A stretch of DNA of 19,662 nt from JAIEOG01 sp964519985 (GTDB lineage Bacteria > Bdellovibrionota > FAC87 > UBA2466), in contig CAZFMF010000056.1 of the NCBI GenBank assembly GCA_964519985.1, positions 1-19,662 of the forward strand. Reading direction: 5' to 3'. Positions within the stretch are counted from its first letter, which is position 1, and each line of letters starts with the position of its first letter. The notes under the pieces were generated by a model. The model was not told the DNA's origin. It ran no database searches and saw only the letters and a program-made list of their open reading frames with translations. Positions 7,260 through 14,197 of this stretch are shown here, one piece after another. The translations under genes were made by a program, and so were the position numbers.

Positions 7260-9481
7260 AATTCCTTCGCCGCATTTTGTTAGGTGTCCTAAAAGCGTTG
7301 GGCGCCACGCTCGGCGTGATCCTGGTCCTAGCCTCGATTGTCTTTTTCTTTCCCGGACTCTTAGTCCAGGACGGGACACTGCCGTGGGCCAAACGCGTGA
7401 TCCGCGCTCTGGACATCGATGTGCATTGGAAGCAAGGGCAATGGTCCGCGCGCAGCGATTCCTTCTGGCGCAAACGTGTAAAACTGGAACTCGTTGCTCC
7501 TTGCTACCGACAGACCGAGCCGCTTGTCGATGCTTGCCTGGAGCGGGTGGCCTTCGAAGGCGTATACGATCTACGACGCGGCCGTATTTTCGTCGAACGC
7601 TTGGAAGCGCCCGCGGGAAAAGTTTTCGTGGAGGCCTCCAAATCGTCGACGCCACCCGCGAAGGAAACCGAGTCCCCTTTCGCTCCGTTGGCGGAGGTTC
7701 AGAGCATCCGGAGTCTTCTCGCCTCACTCGACTGGAACCAGGTTCAGGTGCAAAAGATCCGATTCCTTTATTCGGCACCGGGTACGGCGCTGCGTTTGCT
7801 CGCGAGCGTCCACGGCGCTACCGATGGCGCGACGCGAGATCTGCAGGTGCAAGCCGAAGGGACATTGACCTCCAGCAGAGTCCGAACTCCGATGCGAGCG
7901 GCCGTGCGTATCCATGGAAAAATGGTGGGTCCCCTCGATTTCGGCATCGATGGGTATTGGGGCGGCGAGAAACAAAGAATCTCGGCCGAGATTCGCGGCG
8001 GGCTGACCGAAGAATTGTTGGAAGGAAAAATCCAAGCCGCCATGGCCAATCCCGCGCCGGGAATCCCCCGCGTCAGCGTCGACCAATGCCAGTTTTCTTG
8101 GAAGCAAAAGGATGCCGGGCCGGCGGATATTTCCCTCGATTGTCCGGTGAGTGCTCAGTTCAGCGCCAATCTGGCCGGCGCCTCATTGAATCGCGTGTTT
8201 CGTGCCGAGGGGTTGGAAAAACCGATTCACGCCAAGCTGACCGCTCAGGTGAAACTGCCGGATGGCGATTTTCAGAAAGCCGAGGGTTCGGTGGAATTAT
8301 CGGCGGTGGATCTGCGGACGACGAGTTTGGAAGCCAAAGTCCACGCATCGCTGGACGTCGGCGCCAGCGCGGAACCGGTGAAGGCCGAATTGCAGCTGAC
8401 CGCACCCGATTTTTCCGAGCTAGTGCGCCGTCTGCAGACCTCCCCGTACGCGATTCCGGCACCGCTGAATCAGCTCGACGGCCGGGTGTCGCTCGCGGTG
8501 AAAGGGCGAACCGATTTGACCTTCCAGCAAACCGCTTTGGAATTCTCGGTGACTTCCGATTTGGCGTCCGATTATCAAAAGCTCGCCTTCTCGGGCGAGG
8601 GCAAAGTAGGGATTCGTCCCGAGGGAGAAAAGTCGCGGATCGACTTCGACGCAAATGTCGCCTTCGGCGAGACCAAACTGAGCTTACCCCGATTAGACCC
8701 CACACACCTGCCGCAGTTGTTTCCCGATCCGAATATCGTCTACCCCGCCGCCCACGCCGAAAAATCGGAAACCGTTTTTCACTATCGCATCGCCCTTCGC
8801 GCCGGCGGGGCGCACCCGATTCTTTTGCATTCCAATCAATTTAATTTCGACGTGCCATTGGAACTGGATTTGGTGGCGCAGGACGAAGGCGGTCTCACCG
8901 GCACCCTCACGATTCCCAAATTCAAAGCGGACCTTTTCCGTCGGGATGCGACCGTACGCCAAGTGCGTATCCGCTTTCCCCGGGAGGGCGCGGCGGAACT
9001 CAATGCGAGCGTCGATATCCATTACGCCGAGTATGATCTAACCCTACAGGCGTTCGGTGCTTTGGATTCCCCTCGCTACACGCTCACGAGCAATCCACCG
9101 CTTTCGGAAAGCAGCGCCCTTTCGCTTTTGCTCTTTGGTCGCCCGTTGGAAGAACTGTCTCCGGGGCAAGGCGAATCGTTGGGCAACGCCCGCGCCGCGC
9201 TGACCAATGGCGCGATCAGCGCGGCTTCCATGTACTTGCTTGCTTCCACTCCGATTGAGAGCATCGGCTACGATCCGGCCGCCGGCCGTTTCCTGGCCAC
9301 CGTCCGCCTCGTCGAAGGAACCTCGTTGCGCATCGAGAGCGCGAAGGAAGGGGTAACCCAGCTCGGCATTCGCAAACGCCTGGGCCGCGACTGGGTACTC
9401 AATACCTATGTGGAGCGGACTTCTCCCATGGAAGACCGCCGTTCGGTATCGACGTTTTTAGAGTGGAGTAAAACCTACTGA
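7256..9481 (+). CDS. tamB: TamB-like translocation and assembly module subunit (DUF490)
   Basis: 741 aa. The start is TTG 7256, overlapping the tamA TGA (7257-7259) in a TTGA junction, with GGGGAGGAG immediately upstream (7245-7253). No ATG or GTG fits better. Residues about 12-35 form a single inner-membrane anchor; the rest is a long repetitive beta-rich periplasmic domain. The C-terminal DUF490 signature is clear: SPRYTLTSNPPLSESSALSL followed by LLFGRPLEEL around residues 603-635, then a strand-rich end. TamB is an envelope-spanning partner of TamA that belongs to the AsmA/bridge-like family implicated in phospholipid transport. At 741 aa it is much shorter than the E. coli protein (about 1,260 aa), which suggests a shorter bridge. 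Its TGA overlaps the convergent response-regulator gene by 7 nt. Confidence 0.88.
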   Translation: MKFLRRILLGVLKALGATLGVILVLASIVFFFPGLLVQDGTLPWAKRVIRALDIDVHWKQGQWSARSDSFWRKRVKLELVAPCYRQTEPLVDACLERVAFEGVYDLRRGRIFVERLEAPAGKVFVEASKSSTPPAKETESPFAPLAEVQSIRSLLASLDWNQVQVQKIRFLYSAPGTALRLLASVHGATDGATRDLQVQAEGTLTSSRVRTPMRAAVRIHGKMVGPLDFGIDGYWGGEKQRISAEIRGGLTEELLEGKIQAAMANPAPGIPRVSVDQCQFSWKQKDAGPADISLDCPVSAQFSANLAGASLNRVFRAEGLEKPIHAKLTAQVKLPDGDFQKAEGSVELSAVDLRTTSLEAKVHASLDVGASAEPVKAELQLTAPDFSELVRRLQTSPYAIPAPLNQLDGRVSLAVKGRTDLTFQQTALEFSVTSDLASDYQKLAFSGEGKVGIRPEGEKSRIDFDANVAFGETKLSLPRLDPTHLPQLFPDPNIVYPAAHAEKSETVFHYRIALRAGGAHPILLHSNQFNFDVPLELDLVAQDEGGLTGTLTIPKFKADLFRRDATVRQVRIRFPREGAAELNASVDIHYAEYDLTLQAFGALDSPRYTLTSNPPLSESSALSLLLFGRPLEELSPGQGESLGNARAALTNGAISAASMYLLASTPIESIGYDPAAGRFLATVRLVEGTSLRIESAKEGVTQLGIRKRLGRDWVLNTYVERTSPMEDRRSVSTFLEWSKTY

Positions 9482-9849
9482 GATTTCTCGAGGAAGGTTT
9501 TGATCAGCTTGGGAAGGCGATCCTTCGTTTCCTCTTTCGTTAAGACCTCCGCCGCGCCCATTGCCTTAACGGACTCAACCGTTGCGGAGAGATCCCCCTT
9601 GAAGAGATTGAAATAGACAATCACGGGCGTGCCCGGAAATTTCTCTCGAACGGCGTGTAAGAGTTTTAACCCATCCATTCCCGGCATGTTCGTATCGGTG
9701 ACCACCAAGGACACCGTCTGCTTTTCCATGATTTTGAGCGCTTCTAACCCATCGCGCGCAGTGACGAAGTGGAACGGGAGGGTCCGCAATAAAGATTTCA
9801 GGTACACCAGCCATTCGGGCTGGTCATCTACAAGGAGAACTAGCTGCAT
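9475..9849 (-). CDS. Single-domain response regulator (receiver only)
   Basis: 124 aa and no output domain. The start is ATG 9849 with GAGGA 5 nt upstream; a TTG directly before it is too close to that site. Acidic pocket residues Asp8-Asp9 (LLVDDQPE) and the phosphoacceptor Asp52 (VVTDTNMPGMDG) are present, as is the active-site Lys105 (VLTKEE). The switch Ser/Thr after beta-4 is replaced: the PVIVYFNLF segment has Phe80 at the position equivalent to CheY Thr87, and the usual proline after the lysine is Glu. It is probably phosphorylatable but with altered switching. No histidine kinase is nearby. It lies 85 bp downstream of the membrane AraC regulator on the same strand, so the two may be linked, though the gap could hold its own promoter. 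Confidence 0.85.
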   Translation of the reverse strand: MQLVLLVDDQPEWLVYLKSLLRTLPFHFVTARDGLEALKIMEKQTVSLVVTDTNMPGMDGLKLLHAVREKFPGTPVIVYFNLFKGDLSATVESVKAMGAAEVLTKEETKDRLPKLIKTFLEKSQ

Positions 9850-9876
9850 CAAGATCCTCGGCCTGAAACTACAGTA

Positions 9877-9886
9877 TGACGCGTCA
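9877..9886. repeat. 10-bp perfect palindrome upstream of the response-regulator gene
   Basis: TGACGCGTCA lies 28 nt upstream of the ATG at 9849 and could be a protein-binding site. There is no independent support. Confidence 0.25.
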
Positions 9887-9899
9887 GGAAGAAGGTTTC

Positions 9900-9921
9900 G
9901 TCCGGATCAATCGATTCGGAC
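9900..9921. repeat. Imperfect hairpin between the AraC regulator and the response regulator
   Basis: GTCCGGATC (9900-9908) pairs with GATTCGGAC (9913-9921), nine pairs with one G-U, around a 4-nt loop. It starts 14 nt after the AraC stop on the leftward strand. No T-run follows on that strand, so it is not a standard intrinsic terminator. It could be a processing or pausing structure. Confidence 0.3.
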
Positions 9922-9934
9922 CACTACTTTTCAA

Positions 9935-11062
9935 CTATTTTCGGGTTTCCCGGTAGGCGGTTGGCGTCACGCCGGTGGCCCGTTTGAAAATTTCATTGAA
10001 AGACGATTTTGAATTGAAGCCGCAGTCCGAAGCAATGCCCAGCACATTCATATGGCCGTACTTGGGATCAATCAACCGGCGCTTGGCTTCTTCCACTCGG
10101 TAAGAATTTACCAGATCGTAGAAGGAGAGCCCCAAACTGCGATTGATCAATTCCGACGTTTCATGGACCTTAAGCCCCAGCACTTCTGCAATGGAGGCCA
10201 AACGCAGCTGAGGATCGAGGTACATCTTCTTGGCATCCATGCAGGCCATGAGTTCGGACTTGTACCGGGTTAAATCGCCGTCGGAAAAGGGCGAAGGTTT
10301 GGGCTGCTGTAGGCGCCCCAAAATGGCGCCGCCCGGAGCGCCCGAGACTTCCACCGCCACCGGGGAGTGAAATACCGGCGACTGCCGCAATGCGAAGATA
10401 GCAATGGCAATCATGAAAAGCGCAATGCAATGAACCGCGTATGGCCACACCATGACGTTCGGCCCGGAAAGCACATCGATCACTCCGAACGCCAGCCAGA
10501 TAGAGACGAGCCGCAACAAGAACGTTAGCCAAGTGATGCGGGCACGGTCTTCGGCCGCCGGGTTCGCGCCCAACTCCAGCTTGTAAGCGCGTAGCCGCGA
10601 AAATGAAGCGGCAATATAGAAACCTAAGACCGGAACATTCACGACCGATCGAAAATAACGTTCGAGCAACAACGACTCGCTGAAGGTCCACATTCGAGCG
10701 TCGTTAGAAAAAATCAAGAACCCGACGTACCAGCTTAACCCAAAGCTAAACGGCAGCAGGTGCACCAAATGTTTGCGCTGCAAGGTAAAGCGCGGGCAAG
10801 TCATCGATGAAACATAGAGGTAGAGGGTGGCTGAGCTCAGGAGTGACATCGGAAAACGGGAACGCACCAACCAACGGGCCCCGGGTCCGAAGGTATCGCC
10901 GAGAAAGACCGTCACGAAATAGACGAAAAGATTGCAAAGCATCCAAACGCAAAGCAGGCGATTGGACAGAGGGCTGTTGCGTCGCCAAAGGAGCGAAATC
11001 ACTAGGATGGCCCCAATCACGAGGGCCACCATTAAAGGAATGGGGTTAAGCAACAAGTTCAT
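9935..11062 (-). CDS. Membrane-anchored AraC-family transcriptional regulator
   Basis: 375 aa. The N-terminal about 235 residues are strongly hydrophobic with about six to seven predicted membrane spans (for example VALVIGAILVISLLW and LLRLVSIWLAFGVIDVL). After a proline/glycine-rich linker comes a C-terminal AraC/XylS double helix-turn-helix (about 275-375): RLASIAEVLGLKVHETSELI is the first helix-turn-helix, and NVLGIASDCGFNSKSSFNEI followed by FKRATGVTPTAYR is the second, with the canonical family ending. It probably senses a membrane or periplasmic signal and binds DNA from the inner membrane. ATG 11062 has AGGA 4-5 nt upstream. It is divergent from trxA with back-to-back promoter-like elements between them, so it may regulate itself, trxA or the downstream response regulator. 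Ligand unknown. Confidence 0.88.
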   Translation of the reverse strand: MNLLLNPIPLMVALVIGAILVISLLWRRNSPLSNRLLCVWMLCNLFVYFVTVFLGDTFGPGARWLVRSRFPMSLLSSATLYLYVSSMTCPRFTLQRKHLVHLLPFSFGLSWYVGFLIFSNDARMWTFSESLLLERYFRSVVNVPVLGFYIAASFSRLRAYKLELGANPAAEDRARITWLTFLLRLVSIWLAFGVIDVLSGPNVMVWPYAVHCIALFMIAIAIFALRQSPVFHSPVAVEVSGAPGGAILGRLQQPKPSPFSDGDLTRYKSELMACMDAKKMYLDPQLRLASIAEVLGLKVHETSELINRSLGLSFYDLVNSYRVEEAKRRLIDPKYGHMNVLGIASDCGFNSKSSFNEIFKRATGVTPTAYRETRK

Positions 11063-11095
11063 GACGTCCTATATAAATATCCGCTTGGGTCGGGG

Positions 11096-11125
11096 TCGGT
11101 AAAGCGCCATTCCGGTTGTTTTCAA
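11096..11125 (-). promoter_or_regulatory. Candidate promoter of the AraC-type regulator gene
   Basis: On the minus strand, TTGAAA (11120-11125) and TACCGA (11096-11101) are separated by 18 bp. Transcription would begin near 11089, giving a leader of about 26 nt before the ATG at 11062. The -35 is one half of the dyad shared with the trxA promoter. Confidence 0.4.
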
Positions 11126-11137
11126 AAATGCTTGAAA
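11120..11137. promoter_or_regulatory. Dyad carrying the two divergent -35 elements
   Basis: TTTCAA (11120-11125) and TTGAAA (11132-11137) are perfect inverted repeats separated by 6 bp. Each arm reads as a TTGAAA -35 element facing outward, one for the AraC gene and one for trxA. A regulator bound here would affect both promoters. Confidence 0.4.
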
Positions 11138-11160
11138 CCCCTCCGACCGAGCCGTACCCT
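11132..11160 (+). promoter_or_regulatory. Candidate sigma70-type promoter of trxA
   Basis: TTGAAA (11132-11137) and TACCCT (11155-11160) are spaced by exactly 17 bp, with an A/T-rich stretch just upstream. Transcription would begin near 11167, leaving a leader of about 26 nt that contains the AAGGAG ribosome site. Confidence 0.5.
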
Positions 11161-11192
11161 GGGTGGGATTTTTGAACGACCAAGGAGAGCCA

Positions 11193-11516
11193 ATGGGAAA
11201 CGTAACCCATTTGAATGAAGCCAATTTCAGCGACACCGTCGAAAAGAACAATGACCCTATTCTCGTCGATTTCTGGGCGGAATGGTGCATGCCCTGCCGC
11301 GCCCTCGCGCCGGTCATCGACGAACTGGCGCAAGAGTTCCAGGGTAAAGTCCGGTTTGCGAAGGTAAACGTGGATGAAGCCCGTGGCATCGCGCAGCAAT
11401 TCGGTATTCGCGGTATTCCGACCCTCATCCTTTTCCACAATGGCAAAAAGGTAAATGAACTGGTCGGCAATCAGCCGAAAGACCGCATCAAGAGCTTGTT
11501 GTCTTCGGTTTCTTGA
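11193..11516 (+). CDS. trxA: Thioredoxin
   Basis: 107 aa, the standard thioredoxin length, cytoplasmic. The start is ATG 11193 with AAGGAG 5 nt upstream; an in-frame GTG at 11163 lies at the predicted transcription start and adds a non-homologous tail. The fold markers are present: buried Asp26 (ILVDFWAEW), redox pair Cys32/Cys35 and cis-Pro76 (GIRGIPTLILF). The active site reads WCMPC instead of the usual WCGPC, a change known to shift redox potential in engineered thioredoxins; here the effect is inferred. It reduces disulfides in target proteins using thioredoxin reductase, which is not in this window. The TGA directly abuts the TAA of the convergent HNH gene with no bases between them. 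Confidence 0.95.
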   Translation: MGNVTHLNEANFSDTVEKNNDPILVDFWAEWCMPCRALAPVIDELAQEFQGKVRFAKVNVDEARGIAQQFGIRGIPTLILFHNGKKVNELVGNQPKDRIKSLLSSVS

Positions 11517-12056
11517 TTAGCCCGACGATCGCAGCGTCGGCCAGGTGAGTTGCAGGTAGGGTTCCCAGATCTCGGGGTGGCTCTTGGTCCGCACCGTGAC
11601 GTGCATTCCGGGCAAGAGTTTCGGCACCTGGGGGAGGCGCAACAAACGTAAACCCACCTCTTCCGGCTTTCGATCGCTTTTGCGTTGGTTGCAGCGAATA
11701 CAAGCCGTCACAATATTTTCCCAGGTTTTTCGCCCACCGCGGACCACCGGAAGCACGTGGTCGAGCGTGAGTTCGCGATCCGAAAACTTTTGGTAGCAGT
11801 ACTGGCAACGGTGGTCGTCGCGCAGATAGACGTTGGCGCGCGAGAACCGAATCACCGGCGATTGGCGTTTCAAATTCACCCAGCGATTGAGGCGGACCAC
11901 GGCGGGTACCGGGAACTCTTTGTCCACCGTGCGGATGGAGGTTCCGTAAGCTTCCAAGATTTCTACCTTGCCCTGAAAGAGCAAGACGAAGGCACGCTGC
12001 CAGCCAATGATGCGCAACGGCTCGTAACCGGCGTTCAGTAAAAGAGTGTTTTGCAT
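11517..12056 (-). CDS. HNH endonuclease family protein
   Basis: 179 aa from ATG 12056. The N-terminal MQNTLLLNAGYEPLRIIGW block is characteristic of a widespread HNH family. In-frame ATGs at 12068 and 12074 are alternatives; 12056 has the only (weak) GGA ribosome site. The HNH core lies at residues 84-122: zinc-type pairs Cys84/Cys87 (CQYC) and Cys119/Cys122 (CIRC), the catalytic DH at Asp99-His100 (LTLDHVLP) and Asn114 (WENIV). Members of this family are predicted nucleases found as lone housekeeping-like genes, without a cognate methylase or restriction partner; none is seen here. It ends flush against trxA and follows the exported small protein by about 20 bp, so it is probably in an rsmI-led transcript. 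The biological substrate is not established. Confidence 0.85.
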   Translation of the reverse strand: MQNTLLLNAGYEPLRIIGWQRAFVLLFQGKVEILEAYGTSIRTVDKEFPVPAVVRLNRWVNLKRQSPVIRFSRANVYLRDDHRCQYCYQKFSDRELTLDHVLPVVRGGRKTWENIVTACIRCNQRKSDRKPEEVGLRLLRLPQVPKLLPGMHVTVRTKSHPEIWEPYLQLTWPTLRSSG

Positions 12057-12075
12057 TGTTCCAACCATTTCCATT

Positions 12076-12498
12076 TTAGGGAAGAGCGGAACCCGAAGGC
12101 AAACTGGTTTTAGGGAGCACCTCGTCGCCCACCTGGAACGACGCGTACTGGAGCGAAGGCAAGGTCGCCGGCGACGCGTTGACTTCTTCGCGACCAATGG
12201 ATGCGGTTTCCCCCACGGTAATCACGGTGAGGTACCCCATCGGAACGGAAATCAAATGGATCGTGCCGTCGTTAAGACTGTCGCGCACGGATAAATTGCG
12301 AATTACGGGTAGGCGATCGCCGACCTTCACCCCGTGGCGCGCGCCCATATTCACGTAGAGATCTTTGGGGGGAACCGGTTCAGCATAAGAAAGGCGCAGT
12401 TTGCGGGCGGCATGAACGATCACGCCATTCGCCGATACCGGCGCGGGGATGAACGCGAGCGCCAAGGCGCCCGCTAACCAAGAAGCTCTCAAGCTCAC
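12076..12498 (-). CDS. Small exported protein with a GVKVGD beta-barrel-like domain, function unknown
   Basis: 140 aa. The start is GTG 12498, the only usable start because an in-frame TAA lies eight codons upstream; the ribosome site is weak. Residues 1-23 form a signal peptide (hydrophobic LAGALALAFIPAPVSA). The mature part contains DLYVNMGARHGVKVGDRLPV and then, after a variable loop, a strand pair GYLTVITVGETASIGREE. This order (glycine-x-x-x-GVKVGD, then a beta strand ending in VGE or VxE) is the arrangement of small SH3-like or FlgT-C-like domains in periplasmic proteins; the link is tentative. It sits between rsmI (31 bp upstream) and the HNH gene on the same strand. No cysteines are seen. 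I do not know its role. Confidence 0.7.
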   Translation of the reverse strand: MSLRASWLAGALALAFIPAPVSANGVIVHAARKLRLSYAEPVPPKDLYVNMGARHGVKVGDRLPVIRNLSVRDSLNDGTIHLISVPMGYLTVITVGETASIGREEVNASPATLPSLQYASFQVGDEVLPKTSLPSGSALP

Positions 12499-12529
12499 GA
12501 GATCCGGATCGGTAGATTAAGGAGATTTC

Positions 12530-13363
12530 TTAACGTTCTTCGGTTGTTGCCGCGCGTAAACGCTGGAGCGCATTGTAAGCATCCTTCGACGCAATGCCGT
12601 ATTGGGCGGCCAGCGCCTTCGACCAATCGCGATCGCTCGCCGCGCGGAGTCGCACCTGCGCTTCCCAATCTTCCGCTTTTTCCACCGCCCCGGGTCGCAG
12701 CAGGACCACGTATTCCCCCTGCTCCGGAAAATCTTCCACCGCACACTCCGCGAGCGGGCTTTCGACGTATTGCTCAAAAACCTTGGTCATCTCCCGACCG
12801 AAAAAAACGGAGCCCCGCGGGAAAGCGATCTTGAGATCCTGGATCGTCTCGCGAATACGACGGGGCGATTCGTAAAAGCACGCGGCTGCGCCCAGGTGCG
12901 CGATGCGGTCAAAGAGCGCGGCCCGGGGTTTGTTCTCCCGCGGCAAGAACCCAATGAAGAAAAACTCCGACTCTTTCAGCCCGCTCACCGAAATCAGCGC
13001 ACTCAACGCCGAAGCACCCGGGATCGGCAGAATCTTGATGCCTTGCGCGCGCGCCGCGGAAACCAGCAACGCGCCCGGGTCGGAAATACCCGGTGTCCCG
13101 CGATCGGTGACGAGTGCCACCGATTCCCCCTCCCCCAGGATTTTAAGTGCCAGCTCCGTGGCCTTCTTTAAATTGTGGCTGGCGTATGAATGGATTTTCT
13201 TCCCCTCCGGGGAAATCCCGCAGAGTTCCATGAGCTTCAACGTTTCGCGCGTGTCTTCCGCGAAGAGGCAACGCACCTGCTTTAGGCACTCGATGGCGCG
13301 AAGCGTGATGTCGAGGCGATTTCCGAGCGGCGTGGCAACGACGTAAAGTTCTGCTTGGGTCAT
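12530..13363 (-). CDS. rsmI: 16S rRNA (cytidine1402-2'-O)-methyltransferase RsmI
   Basis: 277 aa, normal length for RsmI. This SAM-dependent enzyme of the tetrapyrrole-methylase fold methylates the 2'-O of C1402 in the 16S rRNA decoding centre. Motifs in order: TPLGN (11-15), AEDTRETLKLM (35-45), the SAM-site loop VTDRGTPGISDPG (85-97), PIPGASA (113-119), GFLPR (138-142) and FYESPRR (163-169). ATG 13363 has no clear ribosome site and little leader. It is divergent from the STAS gene across only 43 bp and is followed by the exported 140-aa protein and the HNH gene, probably in one transcript. No separate promoter is visible in the short leader; a near-leaderless message is possible. Confidence 0.93.
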   Translation of the reverse strand: MTQAELYVVATPLGNRLDITLRAIECLKQVRCLFAEDTRETLKLMELCGISPEGKKIHSYASHNLKKATELALKILGEGESVALVTDRGTPGISDPGALLVSAARAQGIKILPIPGASALSALISVSGLKESEFFFIGFLPRENKPRAALFDRIAHLGAAACFYESPRRIRETIQDLKIAFPRGSVFFGREMTKVFEQYVESPLAECAVEDFPEQGEYVVLLRPGAVEKAEDWEAQVRLRAASDRDWSKALAAQYGIASKDAYNALQRLRAATTEER

Positions 13364-13377
13364 TCTTGAGCTATAAT
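13349..13377 (+). promoter_or_regulatory. Candidate promoter of the STAS-domain gene
   Basis: A perfect TATAAT -10 lies at 13372-13377, with a weak TTCTGC -35 (13349-13354) 17 bp upstream inside the rsmI 5' end. Transcription would start near 13384, and the AGGGGAG ribosome site (13393-13399) follows 7 nt before the ATG at 13407. Confidence 0.5.
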
Positions 13378-13406
13378 GAAATCCTGTCCGTTAGGGGAGA
13401 AAAACC

Positions 13407-13796
13407 ATGAAAATTCAGACCCGCCGTGAAGGTGATATCACCGTGATCGATCTCGAAGGCCATTTGGACTTCGAAGCGACTCGTCAGTTTCAAGAGACGG
13501 CGCTGGATCTCCTACAAAACGCACAAACCAGCCAAGTCGTTTTCAATTTTTCGAAACTCCGGTTCGTCGGTTCGAGTGGAATCAGCCAGTTCATCAAAGT
13601 GCTGAAGAAACTGAATGCCGCGCCGGCCAAGCCGAAACTCTGCAATCTATCGTCGGAGTTTCTGAAAATGTTCAAGGCGTATCAGACCGCCCGCAACCCG
13701 TTTCTGATTTTTGACGATGAGTTGGCGGCCGTCGCGAGTTTCTCCTCCGACGAGCTCATGCCCACGGGCCGGCGTCGCAAACCACTCTCCAACTAA
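13407..13796 (+). CDS. STAS-domain protein (anti-sigma factor antagonist type)
   Basis: 129 aa, cytoplasmic. The start is ATG 13407 with a strong AGGGGAG site. The SpoIIAA/RsbV-like STAS fold is recognisable from TVIDLEGHLDFEATRQFQ (12-29), VVFNFSKLRFVGSSGISQFI (44-63) and a C-terminal helix. The Ser56-Ser57-Gly58 triplet matches the phosphorylatable DSSG or DSTG site, but the aspartate before it is Gly55. Family members bind a kinase/anti-sigma factor in the unphosphorylated state and release sigma, or take part in similar partner switches. No anti-sigma kinase or phosphatase is in this window, so the partner is unknown. A basic tail (TGRRRK) extends beyond the fold. Its TAA overlaps the convergent yraN stop by 3 nt. 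Confidence 0.85.
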   Translation: MKIQTRREGDITVIDLEGHLDFEATRQFQETALDLLQNAQTSQVVFNFSKLRFVGSSGISQFIKVLKKLNAAPAKPKLCNLSSEFLKMFKAYQTARNPFLIFDDELAAVASFSSDELMPTGRRRKPLSN

Positions 13797-14197
13797 ATCC
13801 GACAATCGATCTCGAAGATCTTCCATCGCACTTCCGGCGGAACTCCGATGGCCTCGAAGAGTTGAAGGCGCACGGGGTTTCGCGTGCGCTGCACCACCCA
13901 ACGCGCGAGTTTGGTGAGATAGGCCCGTTTGGCCGGCGAGATCATGACCGAAGGCCGAAATTCCCCCGTCGAGCGACCCCGCACTTCCCACAGCAAAAGG
14001 CGGCCGCGCGCGTCGTCGGCGAGTAGCAGATCCCCTTCCAGACGGTGTAAGCGAAAATTTTGGAGGACAACCCGGTACCCGAGAGAAAGCGCGACCTCGG
14101 CCGCAAAGGCCTCATACTGGCGTCCAAGAGAAAGTCTTGCGGTGGATGGGCGTTCGCCCGAGTTTCTGGAGGGCTTGTCGGTGGACCACGCTGCCAT
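13793..14197 (-). CDS. yraN: YraN-like (UPF0102) predicted nuclease-fold protein
   Basis: 134 aa from ATG 14197 (usual family length about 120). The family pattern is visible: LGRQYEAFAAEVALSLGYRV (24-43), NFRLHRLEGDLLLAD (47-61), LLLWEVRGRS (67-76) and a helix with Lys90. This is a PD-(D/E)XK-like fold with Glu29, Asp56 and Glu71. The usual EVK of the third motif is EVR (Arg73), so nuclease activity may be reduced or absent. No standard start codon exists between the end of rnhB and the conserved domain, so the ATG inside rnhB is the most likely start. That makes an 86-bp out-of-frame overlap with rnhB. AAGG lies 3 nt upstream. It follows rplS and rnhB as in many proteobacteria. Confidence 0.75.
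   Translation of the reverse strand: MAAWSTDKPSRNSGERPSTARLSLGRQYEAFAAEVALSLGYRVVLQNFRLHRLEGDLLLADDARGRLLLWEVRGRSTGEFRPSVMISPAKRAYLTKLARWVVQRTRNPVRLQLFEAIGVPPEVRWKIFEIDCRI

Noticed and set aside
7026..7778. A 250-codon minus-strand frame opposite tamA and tamB
   Set aside because: Basic, low-complexity translation with no ribosome site; it is antisense to two well-supported genes.
7126..8844. A 572-codon open frame on the plus strand overlapping tamB in another frame
   Set aside because: It is extremely Arg/Ser-rich with no domain features and is explained by GC-rich third positions of tamB.
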